In this document: one piece after another, positions 52,084 through 60,479 of the stretch
Layout of the letters: the number at the start of each line of letters is the position of its first letter
Numbering within the stretch: position 1 is the stretch's first letter
Source of the DNA: Clostridia bacterium
GTDB lineage: Bacteria > Bacillota > Clostridia > TANB77 > CAG-508
Direction: 5' to 3'
Assembly (NCBI GenBank): GCA_900770385.1
Contig: CAAGKK010000016.1
Span: 17,525-81,524 of the forward strand
DNA length: 64,000 nt
Program-made: the position numbers and the translations under genes
The notes under the pieces: generated by a model
The model's database searches: none
What the model was told of the DNA's origin: nothing
What the model saw: the letters and a program-made list of their open reading frames with translations, nothing else

Positions 52084-52131
52084 CAAAACGCAGTTATTTA
52101 TTTATGAAAATAATAATTGCGTTTTTTATAT
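52084..52131 (+). terminator. Intrinsic terminator after the pseudouridine synthase gene
   Basis: AAAACGCA-TTATT pairs with AATAAT-TGCGTTTT with one bulge, followed by TTATATATT. Confidence 0.82.
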
Positions 52132-52211
52132 ATTAAAAAAAGTGTTTACATATACAAAATAAAAATAATACAAAAAAATAATATAAAATGACCTCAACAA
52201 AGAGGTAAGAA

Positions 52212-52817
52212 ATGATTGATAAAATTTGTAATTATTTAACTAATAAAATAAGAAAACAAATTCCAGAATTTACTGATGAAAAAGCAGAAGAAATAAATTA
52301 TGGATTACAATTACTAATTGGAGAGCTACCTAAAACATTTATATTTATTTTAATTTCTATATTATTAGGAGTATTTAAAGAATTTCTAATAACTATAATA
52401 GTAATATTTCCTTATAGAGCATTTTCTGGAGGATTTCATTTAAAGACACATTTGGGATGTATATTAGGTACTAGTATGTTCTATTGTGGAATAGCATATA
52501 TTAGTAAGTTTAGCTTATTTAGCTATAATATAAAATATGTACTAACTATTTTAATTTGGATATTTGGAATATTAATGTGTAGATTATATGCACCAGCAGA
52601 TACAGAAAATGTTCCAATTCTAAGAAAAAAAGAAAGAAAAACAAAAAGAATATTATCATACATTGTTTTAACAATTACTCTAATAATAGGAGCAGTTATT
52701 AAAAATAATACAATAAGTAACATTATTATTTTAGGCATGCTAGTTCAAAGTATAATGATATCTAAACTTGCATATAGAATAACAAATAATAAATATGGTT
52801 ATGAAGTATATAATTAA
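52212..52817 (+). CDS. agrB: Accessory gene regulator B (AgrB) peptide-processing protease
   Basis: AgrB is an integral membrane cysteine protease that cleaves AgrD and forms the thiolactone of the autoinducing peptide. The catalytic pair is visible as His76 and Cys83 in GGFHLKTHLGC. Four to six membrane spans follow the soluble N-terminal helix. 201 residues, typical. GAGGTAAG precedes the ATG. agrD follows 71 bases downstream. The kinase and regulator are on the opposite strand, converging. No promoter of good quality was found in 52132-52211; expression may depend on AgrA. Confidence 0.93.
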   Translation: MIDKICNYLTNKIRKQIPEFTDEKAEEINYGLQLLIGELPKTFIFILISILLGVFKEFLITIIVIFPYRAFSGGFHLKTHLGCILGTSMFYCGIAYISKFSLFSYNIKYVLTILIWIFGILMCRLYAPADTENVPILRKKERKTKRILSYIVLTITLIIGAVIKNNTISNIIILGMLVQSIMISKLAYRITNNKYGYEVYN

Positions 52818-52888
52818 ATATAGATAATAAGAGTGTGTGCCGGCACAATTCGAATTATAAATAAAACCAAATTTAGGAGGAAAATGTT

Positions 52889-53008
52889 ATGTTAAAATTA
52901 TTAGCAAGAGTTGCGGAAAAATATGCTAAATCAACAAATACTGCATGTTTACTATTTGGCTGGTGGCATCAACCTAAAATGCCAGCATCTTTAATAAAAA
53001 AAGATTAA
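52889..53008 (+). CDS. agrD: AgrD-type cyclic (thio)lactone autoinducer prepeptide, 39 residues
   Basis: The prepeptide has an amphipathic N-terminal helix (MLKLLARVAEKYAKS). A central segment around Cys20 (NTACLLFGWW) should become the cyclic signal, and a C-terminal recognition tail (HQPKMPASLIKKD) resembles the conserved QP-x-P tail of clostridial AgrD. The Cys would form the thiolactone with the new C-terminus made by AgrB; the exact cut site is uncertain. AGGAGG at 52875-52880 precedes the ATG. Position directly after agrB confirms the call. Confidence 0.92.
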   Translation: MLKLLARVAEKYAKSTNTACLLFGWWHQPKMPASLIKKD

Positions 53009-53021
53009 TAATAGCTATATA

Positions 53022-53050
53022 AGAAGAGAAGAGCCCACTTCTCTTTTTAT
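53022..53050. terminator. Terminator between agrBD and agrAC
   Basis: AAGAGAAG pairs with CTTCTCTT around AGCCCA, then TTTATAT. It overlaps the 3' end of agrC and separates the convergent transcripts. Confidence 0.85.
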
Positions 53051-54396
53051 ATATTATATATTTCAAGTTGTTGCTTAAATAATCTTTCGTTTTTTGTTGT
53101 ATATAAATTTAAATTATTGTTTCTTTTTAATATTTGCCTTACTTCCCATAAGCCTAAACCAGTATTTTTAGGCTTAGTAGAATAGTTCTTTTCAAATATT
53201 TTATCTGTATCTATGGTTTTATCTTTATAAGTGTTTTCTACTATTAATAATTGCCTATTATGTTTTTCATCTTTTCTAATATGAATATAAACATTCTTTT
53301 CGTTACACTCTTGTGCAGCTTCTATTGCATTATCTAATAATATACCTAATATTCTAGTAAATTCATATATTTTCATAGGTAAAGCGTTTAAATCTGTAAA
53401 CACCTCAACACTCATGCTTATGTTTAAGTTTGCTGCTTTATCATATTTAGAAGTAATTAAAGCATAAATTGCAGGATTATTAATTATGTCTGGATTTAAG
53501 GCTGTTAAATTATTTACTTTAACAACATCTTTTTGAATTTGATTATAATAATTTGTTAAACCTTCCATATCTTTAGTGTGCACATATCCGCCAATTGTGC
53601 AAATTATATTTGTAAAATCATGTCTAAAGCCTCTAATATCATCTTGGGCCAATTTTAAAATTCTATTATGTTCTTTTTCTTGTTCTAAATTTAAATAAGT
53701 TAATTCTAATTCTGTGGTCTTGGATATGGTATATATACTTAATAGAAAATATGCAATTAATGTAATATTACTAAAAATTACAATATATATTGGTAAACGG
53801 TCTAAATAAAACCCTGTAATTAAAAATTGTGAAAATATGGTAAATATTGCAATTATATAATTGACAATTACAATGTGTTTGCTTTTTTTACTTATATAAT
53901 CAAATATTTTGATCTGAAGCTTAAAGTATTTAATTATTAAATATATGAGAAAAACATTAAATTGTACTAATAAACCAACAAGTAATCTAAATGCAGGAAC
54001 ATATAATAATTCTAAAACATTAAAGTTTAATATTAGTGAAAGTATTTTAGTTATTAAGGATTCACAGAGTACATTTATAGAAATAGATATAATCATACAC
54101 AATATAGACTTAAAAATAGATATATGAAGTATTAAGTGAACACTTAATATTATTACAACTAAATTTAAAATTGATTTTATAGGATTAGGAATAAATATAT
54201 TAGAAAGATATACAAATATAGAAAAGAAAGCAATATATATTTTTCTTTCTTTGTTGCCTATATTTAGGTTTAAAACAGTAGTAAACAATGAAAGGTCTAT
54301 TAAAGATTCAATAAAACCTATTGGCAAAACAATAATATTTGTCAATAATTCATTTTCAGTTGTTAGAGCTGTCCAAATTGTTTGAAATATTTCCAT
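53047..54396 (-). CDS. agrC: AgrC-like sensor histidine kinase (GHKL type)
   Basis: The N-terminal 220 residues contain about six membrane spans, the peptide sensor. A cytoplasmic HPK10-type kinase follows: phospho-acceptor His in FRHDFTNIICTIGGYV (near residue 263), N-box ILLDNAIEAAQE (near 363), and GLGLWEVRQIL. 449 residues. GGAGG precedes the ATG, which lies within the end of agrA (41-base overlap), so the two are translated in tandem. It should sense the AgrD-derived peptide. Confidence 0.93.
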   Translation of the reverse strand: MEIFQTIWTALTTENELLTNIIVLPIGFIESLIDLSLFTTVLNLNIGNKERKIYIAFFSIFVYLSNIFIPNPIKSILNLVVIILSVHLILHISIFKSILCMIISISINVLCESLITKILSLILNFNVLELLYVPAFRLLVGLLVQFNVFLIYLIIKYFKLQIKIFDYISKKSKHIVIVNYIIAIFTIFSQFLITGFYLDRLPIYIVIFSNITLIAYFLLSIYTISKTTELELTYLNLEQEKEHNRILKLAQDDIRGFRHDFTNIICTIGGYVHTKDMEGLTNYYNQIQKDVVKVNNLTALNPDIINNPAIYALITSKYDKAANLNISMSVEVFTDLNALPMKIYEFTRILGILLDNAIEAAQECNEKNVYIHIRKDEKHNRQLLIVENTYKDKTIDTDKIFEKNYSTKPKNTGLGLWEVRQILKRNNNLNLYTTKNERLFKQQLEIYNI

Positions 54397-55087
54397 TTTT
54401 TAAAACCTCCATTAACCCATTTTTATATTTGGGCCCTATTTCACAAGATATAGAATTGCGAAATGTAATTATATTTTTATTTATATTAATATTTGAAATA
54501 TTATTTGTATTTGCGATATAAGATTTATGACACCTTACAAATGTGTCTGGCAGTATAGATTCAATTTTATTAAAAGAATTATATGTTTCATAATTCTTAG
54601 AATCTGTACAAAAAATTAGTTTCATTCCATCTTTTTTTATATAATTAATTTCAGAATTATTAATAACTAACTTATTATCGATGCGTATAAAATTTTTATT
54701 CGAAAACTTCATATCTTCCAATAATCTATTTAAAGTTACATCCAACCTTTCTATAGTAATAGGCTTTGGTAAGTAATCAAAAGTTTTTACTGAGTAAGCA
54801 AGTAAAGAATACTCTAAATGACCAGTAGAAAATATAATATAAATATTTTTATTGTTTTCTCTAATTTTTTTTGCTAATTGAATTCCAGAAATATTTGAAT
54901 TTAGATTAATATCTAAAATAATAACATCAACGGTGTGATTATTTATAAAATCAAAAACATCTTTTGCATTATCTGAGGAAAATGCAACTTGAGCTTCAAT
55001 ATCATTTTTTATAAATAGACTTTCTAACATTCCTTTCATTTTTGATAAGATATTTAAATTATCATCACAAAGAACGAAATTCAACAT
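54356..55087 (-). CDS. agrA: AgrA-like response regulator with LytTR DNA-binding domain
   Basis: The receiver domain has FVLCDDN at the start and the phospho-acceptor Asp in VIILDINLNSNISG (near residue 58). The C-terminal LytTR domain covers about 140-230, with FVRCHKSYIANTNNIS. 243 residues. Phosphorylated by AgrC, it should activate agrBD and other targets. GGAGG precedes the ATG. It is the promoter-proximal gene of the agrAC pair, reversing the usual agrBDCA single-strand order. Confidence 0.93.
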   Translation of the reverse strand: MLNFVLCDDNLNILSKMKGMLESLFIKNDIEAQVAFSSDNAKDVFDFINNHTVDVIILDINLNSNISGIQLAKKIRENNKNIYIIFSTGHLEYSLLAYSVKTFDYLPKPITIERLDVTLNRLLEDMKFSNKNFIRIDNKLVINNSEINYIKKDGMKLIFCTDSKNYETYNSFNKIESILPDTFVRCHKSYIANTNNISNININKNIITFRNSISCEIGPKYKNGLMEVLKNGNISNNLDSSNN

Positions 55088-55392
55088 ATTAATTCCTCCA
55101 TATAATACGATATTATATCAAGGTACTATTTTATCTTTTGTAAGTGTTTGCTAAGACATAAGTTGACAGGATATAAAATATTGCCTAAATTTTCCAATTT
55201 TACAAACAATATAAAACATAATCAAAATATTGTCAAGAAAATAATAGGTTAAAAAAGGGAAATTAAAGTAAAGAAAAGCAATTAAAAACAATTTTAAAAT
55301 AAATCTAAATAAAACCTAAAGCATAAATTAGAAGGTATTTTTTAATTAATTAATTCATATTATTAAACAATATATAATATGGAGGTTATACA
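55088..55392. promoter_or_regulatory. Divergent intergenic region between agrA and the deacetylase gene
   Basis: The 305-base AT-rich gap holds no gene. A plus-strand TTGACA (55160-55165) with TAAATT (55183-55188, 17-base spacer) is a fair promoter but lies 200 bases from the deacetylase gene. On the minus strand a TATAAT (near 55105-55110) lies before agrA without a good -35 box, consistent with an activator-dependent promoter. No clear AgrA-type direct repeat was identified. Confidence 0.4.
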
Positions 55393-56208
55393 ATGAATTC
55401 AAAATTTAAAATCTTTATATACATTATTGTTGCTATATTTTTAATTTTAGTTAGTATAAAAATTGCAAATAACAAAAGCAACAAATTAACAGTGCAAACT
55501 AGCAGTTCAGCTGCATTTTCAAATACTAAAATTGGGTGGGGAATAAAGAGAAACAAGAATCATAGTCAACCAGATTTAGGAAAAAAGAACAAAGAATTAA
55601 TAGAAAAATATAAAGGTTATGCAATGGGAAACAGTAATGAAAAAAGAGTATATTTAACATTTGATTTAGGTTATGAGGCAGGTTATACAAATAAAATATT
55701 AGATATATTAAAGGAAAATAATGTAAATGCTACATTTTTTATTACAGCACACTATGTAAATACTGCTTCTGATATAGTACAAAGAATGATAGATGAAGGG
55801 CATATTATAGGAAATCATACCGTAAATCACAAAAGTATGCCAGATTTGAGCTCAGAAGAGCTAAAAAAAGAAATAATGGATTTACATACAGCAGTTTATA
55901 ATAAGTTTAATTATGAAATGACATATATGAGACCTCCCAAAGGAGAATATAGTGAAAGAACCTTATGCGAAGTTACAAATTTAGGATATACACCTGTAAT
56001 GTGGAGCTTTGCATATGCAGATTGGGATGAAAAAAAACAACCATCAAATAATGAAGGAAAAAAGAAAATTATTGAAAATATGCATAATGGAGAAATTATG
56101 CTATTACATGCTACTTCAAAAACAAATATGGAGATATTGGATGAGGTTATTAAACAAATAAAAAATATGGGGTATGAATTTAAATCTATTAATGAATTTA
56201 TAATGTAG
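55393..56208 (+). CDS. Polysaccharide deacetylase, PdaA-like
   Basis: One N-terminal span (residues 7-25) anchors a NodB-type deacetylase. Motifs: TFDLGYEAGYT (metal and base Asp, near 96), GNHTVNH (near 147), RPPKGEYS (near 184), and LLHATS near the end. TFDLGYE and WGIKRN match PdaA, which makes the muramic delta-lactam of spore cortex. A spore role is therefore likely but inferred. GGAGG precedes the ATG. The TAG stop is the first part of a dispersed-repeat hairpin, so the repeat begins exactly at the gene end. Confidence 0.92.
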   Translation: MNSKFKIFIYIIVAIFLILVSIKIANNKSNKLTVQTSSSAAFSNTKIGWGIKRNKNHSQPDLGKKNKELIEKYKGYAMGNSNEKRVYLTFDLGYEAGYTNKILDILKENNVNATFFITAHYVNTASDIVQRMIDEGHIIGNHTVNHKSMPDLSSEELKKEIMDLHTAVYNKFNYEMTYMRPPKGEYSERTLCEVTNLGYTPVMWSFAYADWDEKKQPSNNEGKKKIIENMHNGEIMLLHATSKTNMEILDEVIKQIKNMGYEFKSINEFIM

Positions 56209-56459
56209 GGGAGGAACCCTGTGTCCGCCCGTGCTACGAAGGGAAACTTTAACAATATTCAGCCTACATTTTGAGCACTTTCTTTCCAAATTAGACCCTC
56301 CAAGACAAGGAGTAATCCGTATGCCTCAAAGGGCTGTCGGGCCCTAATTTTTCAAAAAAGTCTCAAAATAGTCTGAACTCTATAAATTATAAATTATTAA
56401 CTATTCATTATTCACTATTAATTAAATCATATGTAGGGGCGGATGCCTCTGTCCGCCCG
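56206..56459 (+). repeat. Dispersed intergenic repeat module, copy E
   Basis: A slightly decayed hairpin at 56208-56230 starts in the deacetylase stop codon. The core is at 56259-56376, followed by the AT-rich spacer and a perfect hairpin at 56437-56458 that ends a few bases before the yqfC ribosome site. The whole gap between the two genes is therefore repeat. Confidence 0.92.
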
Positions 56460-56475
56460 AAAAGGAGCTGATGAA

Positions 56476-56757
56476 ATGAAAAATAGAAAACCTAAGAAAT
56501 ATACAAAACTAGATAGTTTATTGGAAATGCCAAGAGAAGTAGTTTCAACAGATGTAAAAATAACAATATTTGGATTTAACGAAATATTAATAGAAAACTA
56601 TAAAAATATTTTAGAATATGAAGACATATTTATAAAAATAAATGTATTTGATGGAACTATTAATATTCATGGGTTTAATTTAAAACTAGAACAAATGACA
56701 GATGAAGATATAAAAGTAACAGGAAAAATTGATAGTATCGATTTTGAAGAAGTCTAA
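56476..56757 (+). CDS. yqfC: YabP/YqfC-family sporulation protein
   Basis: The roughly 93-residue protein matches the YabP/YqfC family (LLEMPREVVSTDVKITIFGFNEILIENYKNILEYED), small proteins expressed in the mother cell under sigma-E. The following yqfD gene confirms it as YqfC. The ATG at 56476 lies after AAAGGAG; the frame is open upstream through the repeat but without support. It begins the yqfC-to-recO cluster. Confidence 0.92.
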   Translation: MKNRKPKKYTKLDSLLEMPREVVSTDVKITIFGFNEILIENYKNILEYEDIFIKINVFDGTINIHGFNLKLEQMTDEDIKVTGKIDSIDFEEV

Positions 56758-56774
56758 AATAAGGAGGAATTATT

Positions 56775-57962
56775 TTGCTTATAAAAATATTATTTTATTA
56801 CTTGTTTGGATATTTAAATATTACAATAGAAGGTTTTTTTATAGAAAGATTTATAAATATGTGTGCAAGTAAAAATATATTTTTATGGAATGTAAATAGG
56901 ATAAATTCCAGTATTTTAAAAGCAAATATTAGCATTAATGATTTTAAAAAAATAAAAGAAATCACTAAAAAATCAAAATGTAGAATTAAAATAAATAAGA
57001 AAAGTGGATTACCATTTTTTATAAATAAGTATAAAAAAAGAAAAATACTTTTAATATTACTAATACCAATAATATTTTTTATTATGATATCTTCAATGTA
57101 TGTATGGAATGTTCATATAAGTGTAAATGGAGATTTTAACAAAGAAGAATTAATAAATCAATTAAAAGAAGAAGGACTAGAAAGAGGAAAATTAAAAGCA
57201 AATATCGATACAAAAGATATAATAACTAATATAAGACTAAAAAGAGAAGATATATCATGGATGGAAATTAACTTAAAAGGAACAAATGCAGTTGTAAATA
57301 TTGTGAAAGCAGATAAAAAACCAGATATTATTAATGAAAATGAGTATTGCGACATTGTTTCAGACAAAAAGGGAGTTATTACAAAGATTACAGCTCAAAA
57401 AGGTACACCTTTGGTAAAAGTTGGAGATATTGTAGAAGAAGGAACAAAATTAATTGCAGGTTCTATGCAAGGAAAATATACGGATATTAGATATGTTCAT
57501 GCACAAGGAGAAGTAAAAGCGAAGGTTTGGTATACTAAAAGAAAAAGTTCAAATTATACTAGGGAAATAAGTAAAAAAACAGGAAATGAAGCAAAAAGAT
57601 ATAATATAAGTTTTAATAATTTTAAAATAAATTTATATAAAACTCTTCCAAATTTTGAAAAGTATGATACAATAAGTGAGGATAAACAGCTAAAAATATT
57701 TTCAAATTTTTATTTGCCAATTTCAATACAAAAAACAGTATATAAAGAAGAGAAAACAGAAAAAATTACTTACGGAAAAGTGGAATTACAGAATATTTTA
57801 ATAAAAGAATTAGAGCAAGAATTTGAAAAAGAAAACATTAACAAAGACAATATAACAAAGAAAACAGTAAATGTATATCAAACAAATGAAAATACATTAG
57901 AAATAGAACTTACATATGAAGTTCAAGAAACAATAGGAACTGAAGAAAAAATAAACTTTTAA
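56775..57962 (+). CDS. yqfD: Sporulation protein YqfD
   Basis: The 395-residue protein is the YqfD/stage IV-type membrane protein. It has an N-terminal region with FKKIKEITKKSKCRIKI, a central span (about 92-112, ILLILLIPIIFFIMISSMYVWN), and an extracytoplasmic beta-rich domain with the characteristic SWMEINLKGTNAVVNIVK. The start is TTG at 56775 after AAGGAGG. Required for sporulation in B. subtilis; the molecular role is unclear. Confidence 0.92.
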   Translation: MLIKILFYYLFGYLNITIEGFFIERFINMCASKNIFLWNVNRINSSILKANISINDFKKIKEITKKSKCRIKINKKSGLPFFINKYKKRKILLILLIPIIFFIMISSMYVWNVHISVNGDFNKEELINQLKEEGLERGKLKANIDTKDIITNIRLKREDISWMEINLKGTNAVVNIVKADKKPDIINENEYCDIVSDKKGVITKITAQKGTPLVKVGDIVEEGTKLIAGSMQGKYTDIRYVHAQGEVKAKVWYTKRKSSNYTREISKKTGNEAKRYNISFNNFKINLYKTLPNFEKYDTISEDKQLKIFSNFYLPISIQKTVYKEEKTEKITYGKVELQNILIKELEQEFEKENINKDNITKKTVNVYQTNENTLEIELTYEVQETIGTEEKINF

Positions 57963-57976
57963 AGGAGATATTTGAG

Positions 57977-59191
57977 ATGGAAGAAAGAAGTTTAAGAGTC
58001 TATGAGCAAAAAACATTCTTTTCAAAATTGGGAACAACATTAAGCAAATTTTTAGTACCTACAAGAGTAGGATTTAATAGTATGATGATTTCTGTAAAAA
58101 GAAATAATTTACTTAAAGCTTATGAAACATTTGAAAATTATGAAGATGTTGATAAAGAAAAAAAAGAAAGCTTAAACAAAAAATATGAAGATACTTTTAC
58201 ATTGTACTTAGAATCAATAGATAAATATGTTATGGATTCAATTTACAAAAAAGTAAAAAATGGAACTGCTAGTCCTTTTGAAGAAGAGGCACTTTCTAAT
58301 TATTATATGGTTACTCATTTAAAAGAAAAGCAATATTTAGAATATAAATATAGAAAACAAAAATATTTATTAGAATTAGACTATGAAACAGTTAAAAATA
58401 CTAATAAAGAAAAATTAAAACAAAAGTATATACATTTTTATATACAAAAAATGGACATATTATATAAAGGAATATTGAAAAATTATTCAATACAACTAGC
58501 AGATAATTTAAAAACATCTGCTAATGATAAATATGAAATATATGACAAAGTATTTGATACAGTAGAAGAATATATTAATAATATTCTAAATTTAAAATTG
58601 AAAGAAGAAAATTCTCAAATATCAAAAGAAATATTAGAACAATATGATAAATATGCAAAATTCTTAGCTGGCAAATTTGACTCTATAGACATAATAGAAA
58701 AGAAAACAATTATATTAGCAATAAGTAGAAAACTATTTACTCATAGCTTGCCACTTATTATAGCAGAACAATGTTATGAACAACTATTAAATGAAATAAG
58801 ATCTGAATTAGTACATGCTAAAAACGATAGAAAATTTAACAAAGCATATAAACTACTATTAAGCATTATGGAAGAGTACTATGTTAATTTACTTTCTACT
58901 AAAATATATTGGGAAAAACCAAAGGAAAGAGAAGAATATAAAGCATTTTGGGAAAACTATAAAAAGGCAGATAAAATTAAAAATAAAAAAGAAAAAAGCG
59001 AAAGTATAGAAATTTTATTCTTAAGGAGAGATTTAGCAAAATTATTAAAAGAAGAAAATAGATATAAACTAGTAATAAAACAATATAGAACTAAACTAAT
59101 TGAATTAGGTGCAATGAGAGAAATAAAAAATTTTGCACAAACATTAAATGGTAAGTATACCAAAAAAGGAGTAAAAAAACTTGAAAAATAA
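57977..59191 (+). CDS. Unrecognised 404-residue all-helical protein in the yqfCD-ybeY cluster
   Basis: No family recognised. The protein is Lys/Glu-rich, predicted mostly alpha-helical, with no signal peptide or membrane span. It has an N-terminal segment FLVPTRVGFNSMMISVKRNNLLKAYE. It contains no Walker A, PIN or HD motif, so it is neither PhoH nor PgpH, which normally lie here. AAAGGAG precedes the ATG. Its end overlaps the ybeY start by 11 bases, so it is firmly within the operon and probably translated with it. Confidence 0.75.
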   Translation: MEERSLRVYEQKTFFSKLGTTLSKFLVPTRVGFNSMMISVKRNNLLKAYETFENYEDVDKEKKESLNKKYEDTFTLYLESIDKYVMDSIYKKVKNGTASPFEEEALSNYYMVTHLKEKQYLEYKYRKQKYLLELDYETVKNTNKEKLKQKYIHFYIQKMDILYKGILKNYSIQLADNLKTSANDKYEIYDKVFDTVEEYINNILNLKLKEENSQISKEILEQYDKYAKFLAGKFDSIDIIEKKTIILAISRKLFTHSLPLIIAEQCYEQLLNEIRSELVHAKNDRKFNKAYKLLLSIMEEYYVNLLSTKIYWEKPKEREEYKAFWENYKKADKIKNKKEKSESIEILFLRRDLAKLLKEENRYKLVIKQYRTKLIELGAMREIKNFAQTLNGKYTKKGVKKLEK

Positions 59192-59666
59192 AGTTACAGA
59201 TATTCATTTTCTAGATATACCAGAAGATTTAGAGTATACAAAGTTAATAAATGAAGTTATAGAAAAAACATTTTATGAAGAAGGTTTAGAAAACAAAAAT
59301 ATTTATATAAATATAATTCTAACTGATCCACAAAATATAAGAAAAACTAATAAAGAATTTAGAAATGTAGACAAAGAAACTGATGTATTGTCATTTCCAA
59401 TGTTTGAAAAAGAAGAAATAATTAACTTAAAAAACAAAGAAGATGACATATTAGAAGTATTAGGGGATATAATGATTTCTATAGAAAGAGTAAAACAACA
59501 AGCTGTAGAATATAACCATAGTTTTGAAAGAGAATTAGCTTATATGTTAGTTCATGGATTCTATCATTTAATGGGGTATGACCATATGGTAGAAGAAGAG
59601 AAAAAACAAATGAGAGAAAAAGAAGAAAATATATTACAAAAATTAAATATAACAAGAGGAGAATAA
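59181..59666 (+). CDS. ybeY: Endoribonuclease YbeY (rRNA maturation)
   Basis: YbeY is a metallo-RNase involved in 16S rRNA 3'-end processing and ribosome quality control. The zinc-binding motif H-G-x-x-H-x-x-G-x-D-H is present as HGFYHLMGYDH (about residues 123-133), with DKETDVLSFPMF upstream. 161 residues. The start is TTG at 59181, nine bases after AAAAGGAG, overlapping the previous gene by 11 bases. Confidence 0.94.
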   Translation: MKNKVTDIHFLDIPEDLEYTKLINEVIEKTFYEEGLENKNIYINIILTDPQNIRKTNKEFRNVDKETDVLSFPMFEKEEIINLKNKEDDILEVLGDIMISIERVKQQAVEYNHSFERELAYMLVHGFYHLMGYDHMVEEEKKQMREKEENILQKLNITRGE

Positions 59667-59679
59667 AGGAAAATTTAAA

Positions 59680-60450
59680 ATGGAAGAAGAAAAAAAAGAA
59701 CAAAAAAATACTAACAAACAAAAAACAAAAAATGATAATTTTATTGAAGCGTGGGAAAATGCATTTAATGGGATAATATATGCTGTAACAACTCAAGGAA
59801 ATATAAAAAAACAATTATTAATAGCAGTAGTTGTAATGATAATAAGCTTGTTTTTTAATTTAAATACAGCAGAATTTTTATGCTTAATGTTTACTGTAAT
59901 ACTAATTCTTATAGCAGAAATGATTAATACTGCAATAGAAACAGTTGTTGATTTATATACAGACTTGTATCATCCAAAAGCTAAAATAGCAAAAGATGTA
60001 GGAGCTGGAGCAGTTGTAATCGCAGCTATAAATGCATTAATTGTGGCATATTTCTTGTTCTTTGACAAAATAGCAGACATAGGATTGAATTTTATAAGAA
60101 ATATTGCAGAATCTCCAGTACATTTAGCATTCTTAGGCGTTTTTATAACAATTATTTTTATAGTTGCTTTGAAAGCAGCAAGCGTTACTGACAAACATAA
60201 ATGGATAAAAAAAGGTTTTACTGTAAGCGGACAAGCGGGAATAGCTTTTGCTGCAAATACAATGATATGGATTTCAACAGACAATATAGTAATATTAACC
60301 TTATCACTAGTAATGGCAATTCTAGTTGCAGAAAGCAGAATTGAAACTAAAAAAAGAAGTTTAAAAGAAGTAATCGCAGGTGGAATAGCAGGAACAGCAA
60401 TTGTTTTATTAATATATGGCTTAGCAGGAACATTTTTAAAAGTATTCTAA
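59680..60450 (+). CDS. dgkA: Diacylglycerol kinase fused to a degenerate PAP2-like domain
   Basis: Residues about 20-135 are the small integral-membrane DgkA kinase, with FNGIIYAVTTQGNIK and the catalytic region AEMINTAIETVVDLYT...AKDVGAGAVVIAA. A second membrane domain (about 145-256) resembles PAP2 phosphatases. In family members this part has PSGH and SR-x5-H signatures; here the positions read SGQAGIAFA and SRIETKKRS, so both catalytic histidines appear lost. The kinase phosphorylates undecaprenol or diacylglycerol; the second domain is probably inactive. It lies 13 bases after ybeY. Confidence 0.88.
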   Translation: MEEEKKEQKNTNKQKTKNDNFIEAWENAFNGIIYAVTTQGNIKKQLLIAVVVMIISLFFNLNTAEFLCLMFTVILILIAEMINTAIETVVDLYTDLYHPKAKIAKDVGAGAVVIAAINALIVAYFLFFDKIADIGLNFIRNIAESPVHLAFLGVFITIIFIVALKAASVTDKHKWIKKGFTVSGQAGIAFAANTMIWISTDNIVILTLSLVMAILVAESRIETKKRSLKEVIAGGIAGTAIVLLIYGLAGTFLKVF

Positions 60451-60479
60451 GTAATAATTTAAAATAAGGAGGATATTTG

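Noticed and set aside
53047..55087. agrA and agrC as an unrelated LytTR two-component system
   Set aside because: Adjacency to agrB and agrD, the HPK10-type kinase and the tail-to-tail layout make an agr assignment much more likely.
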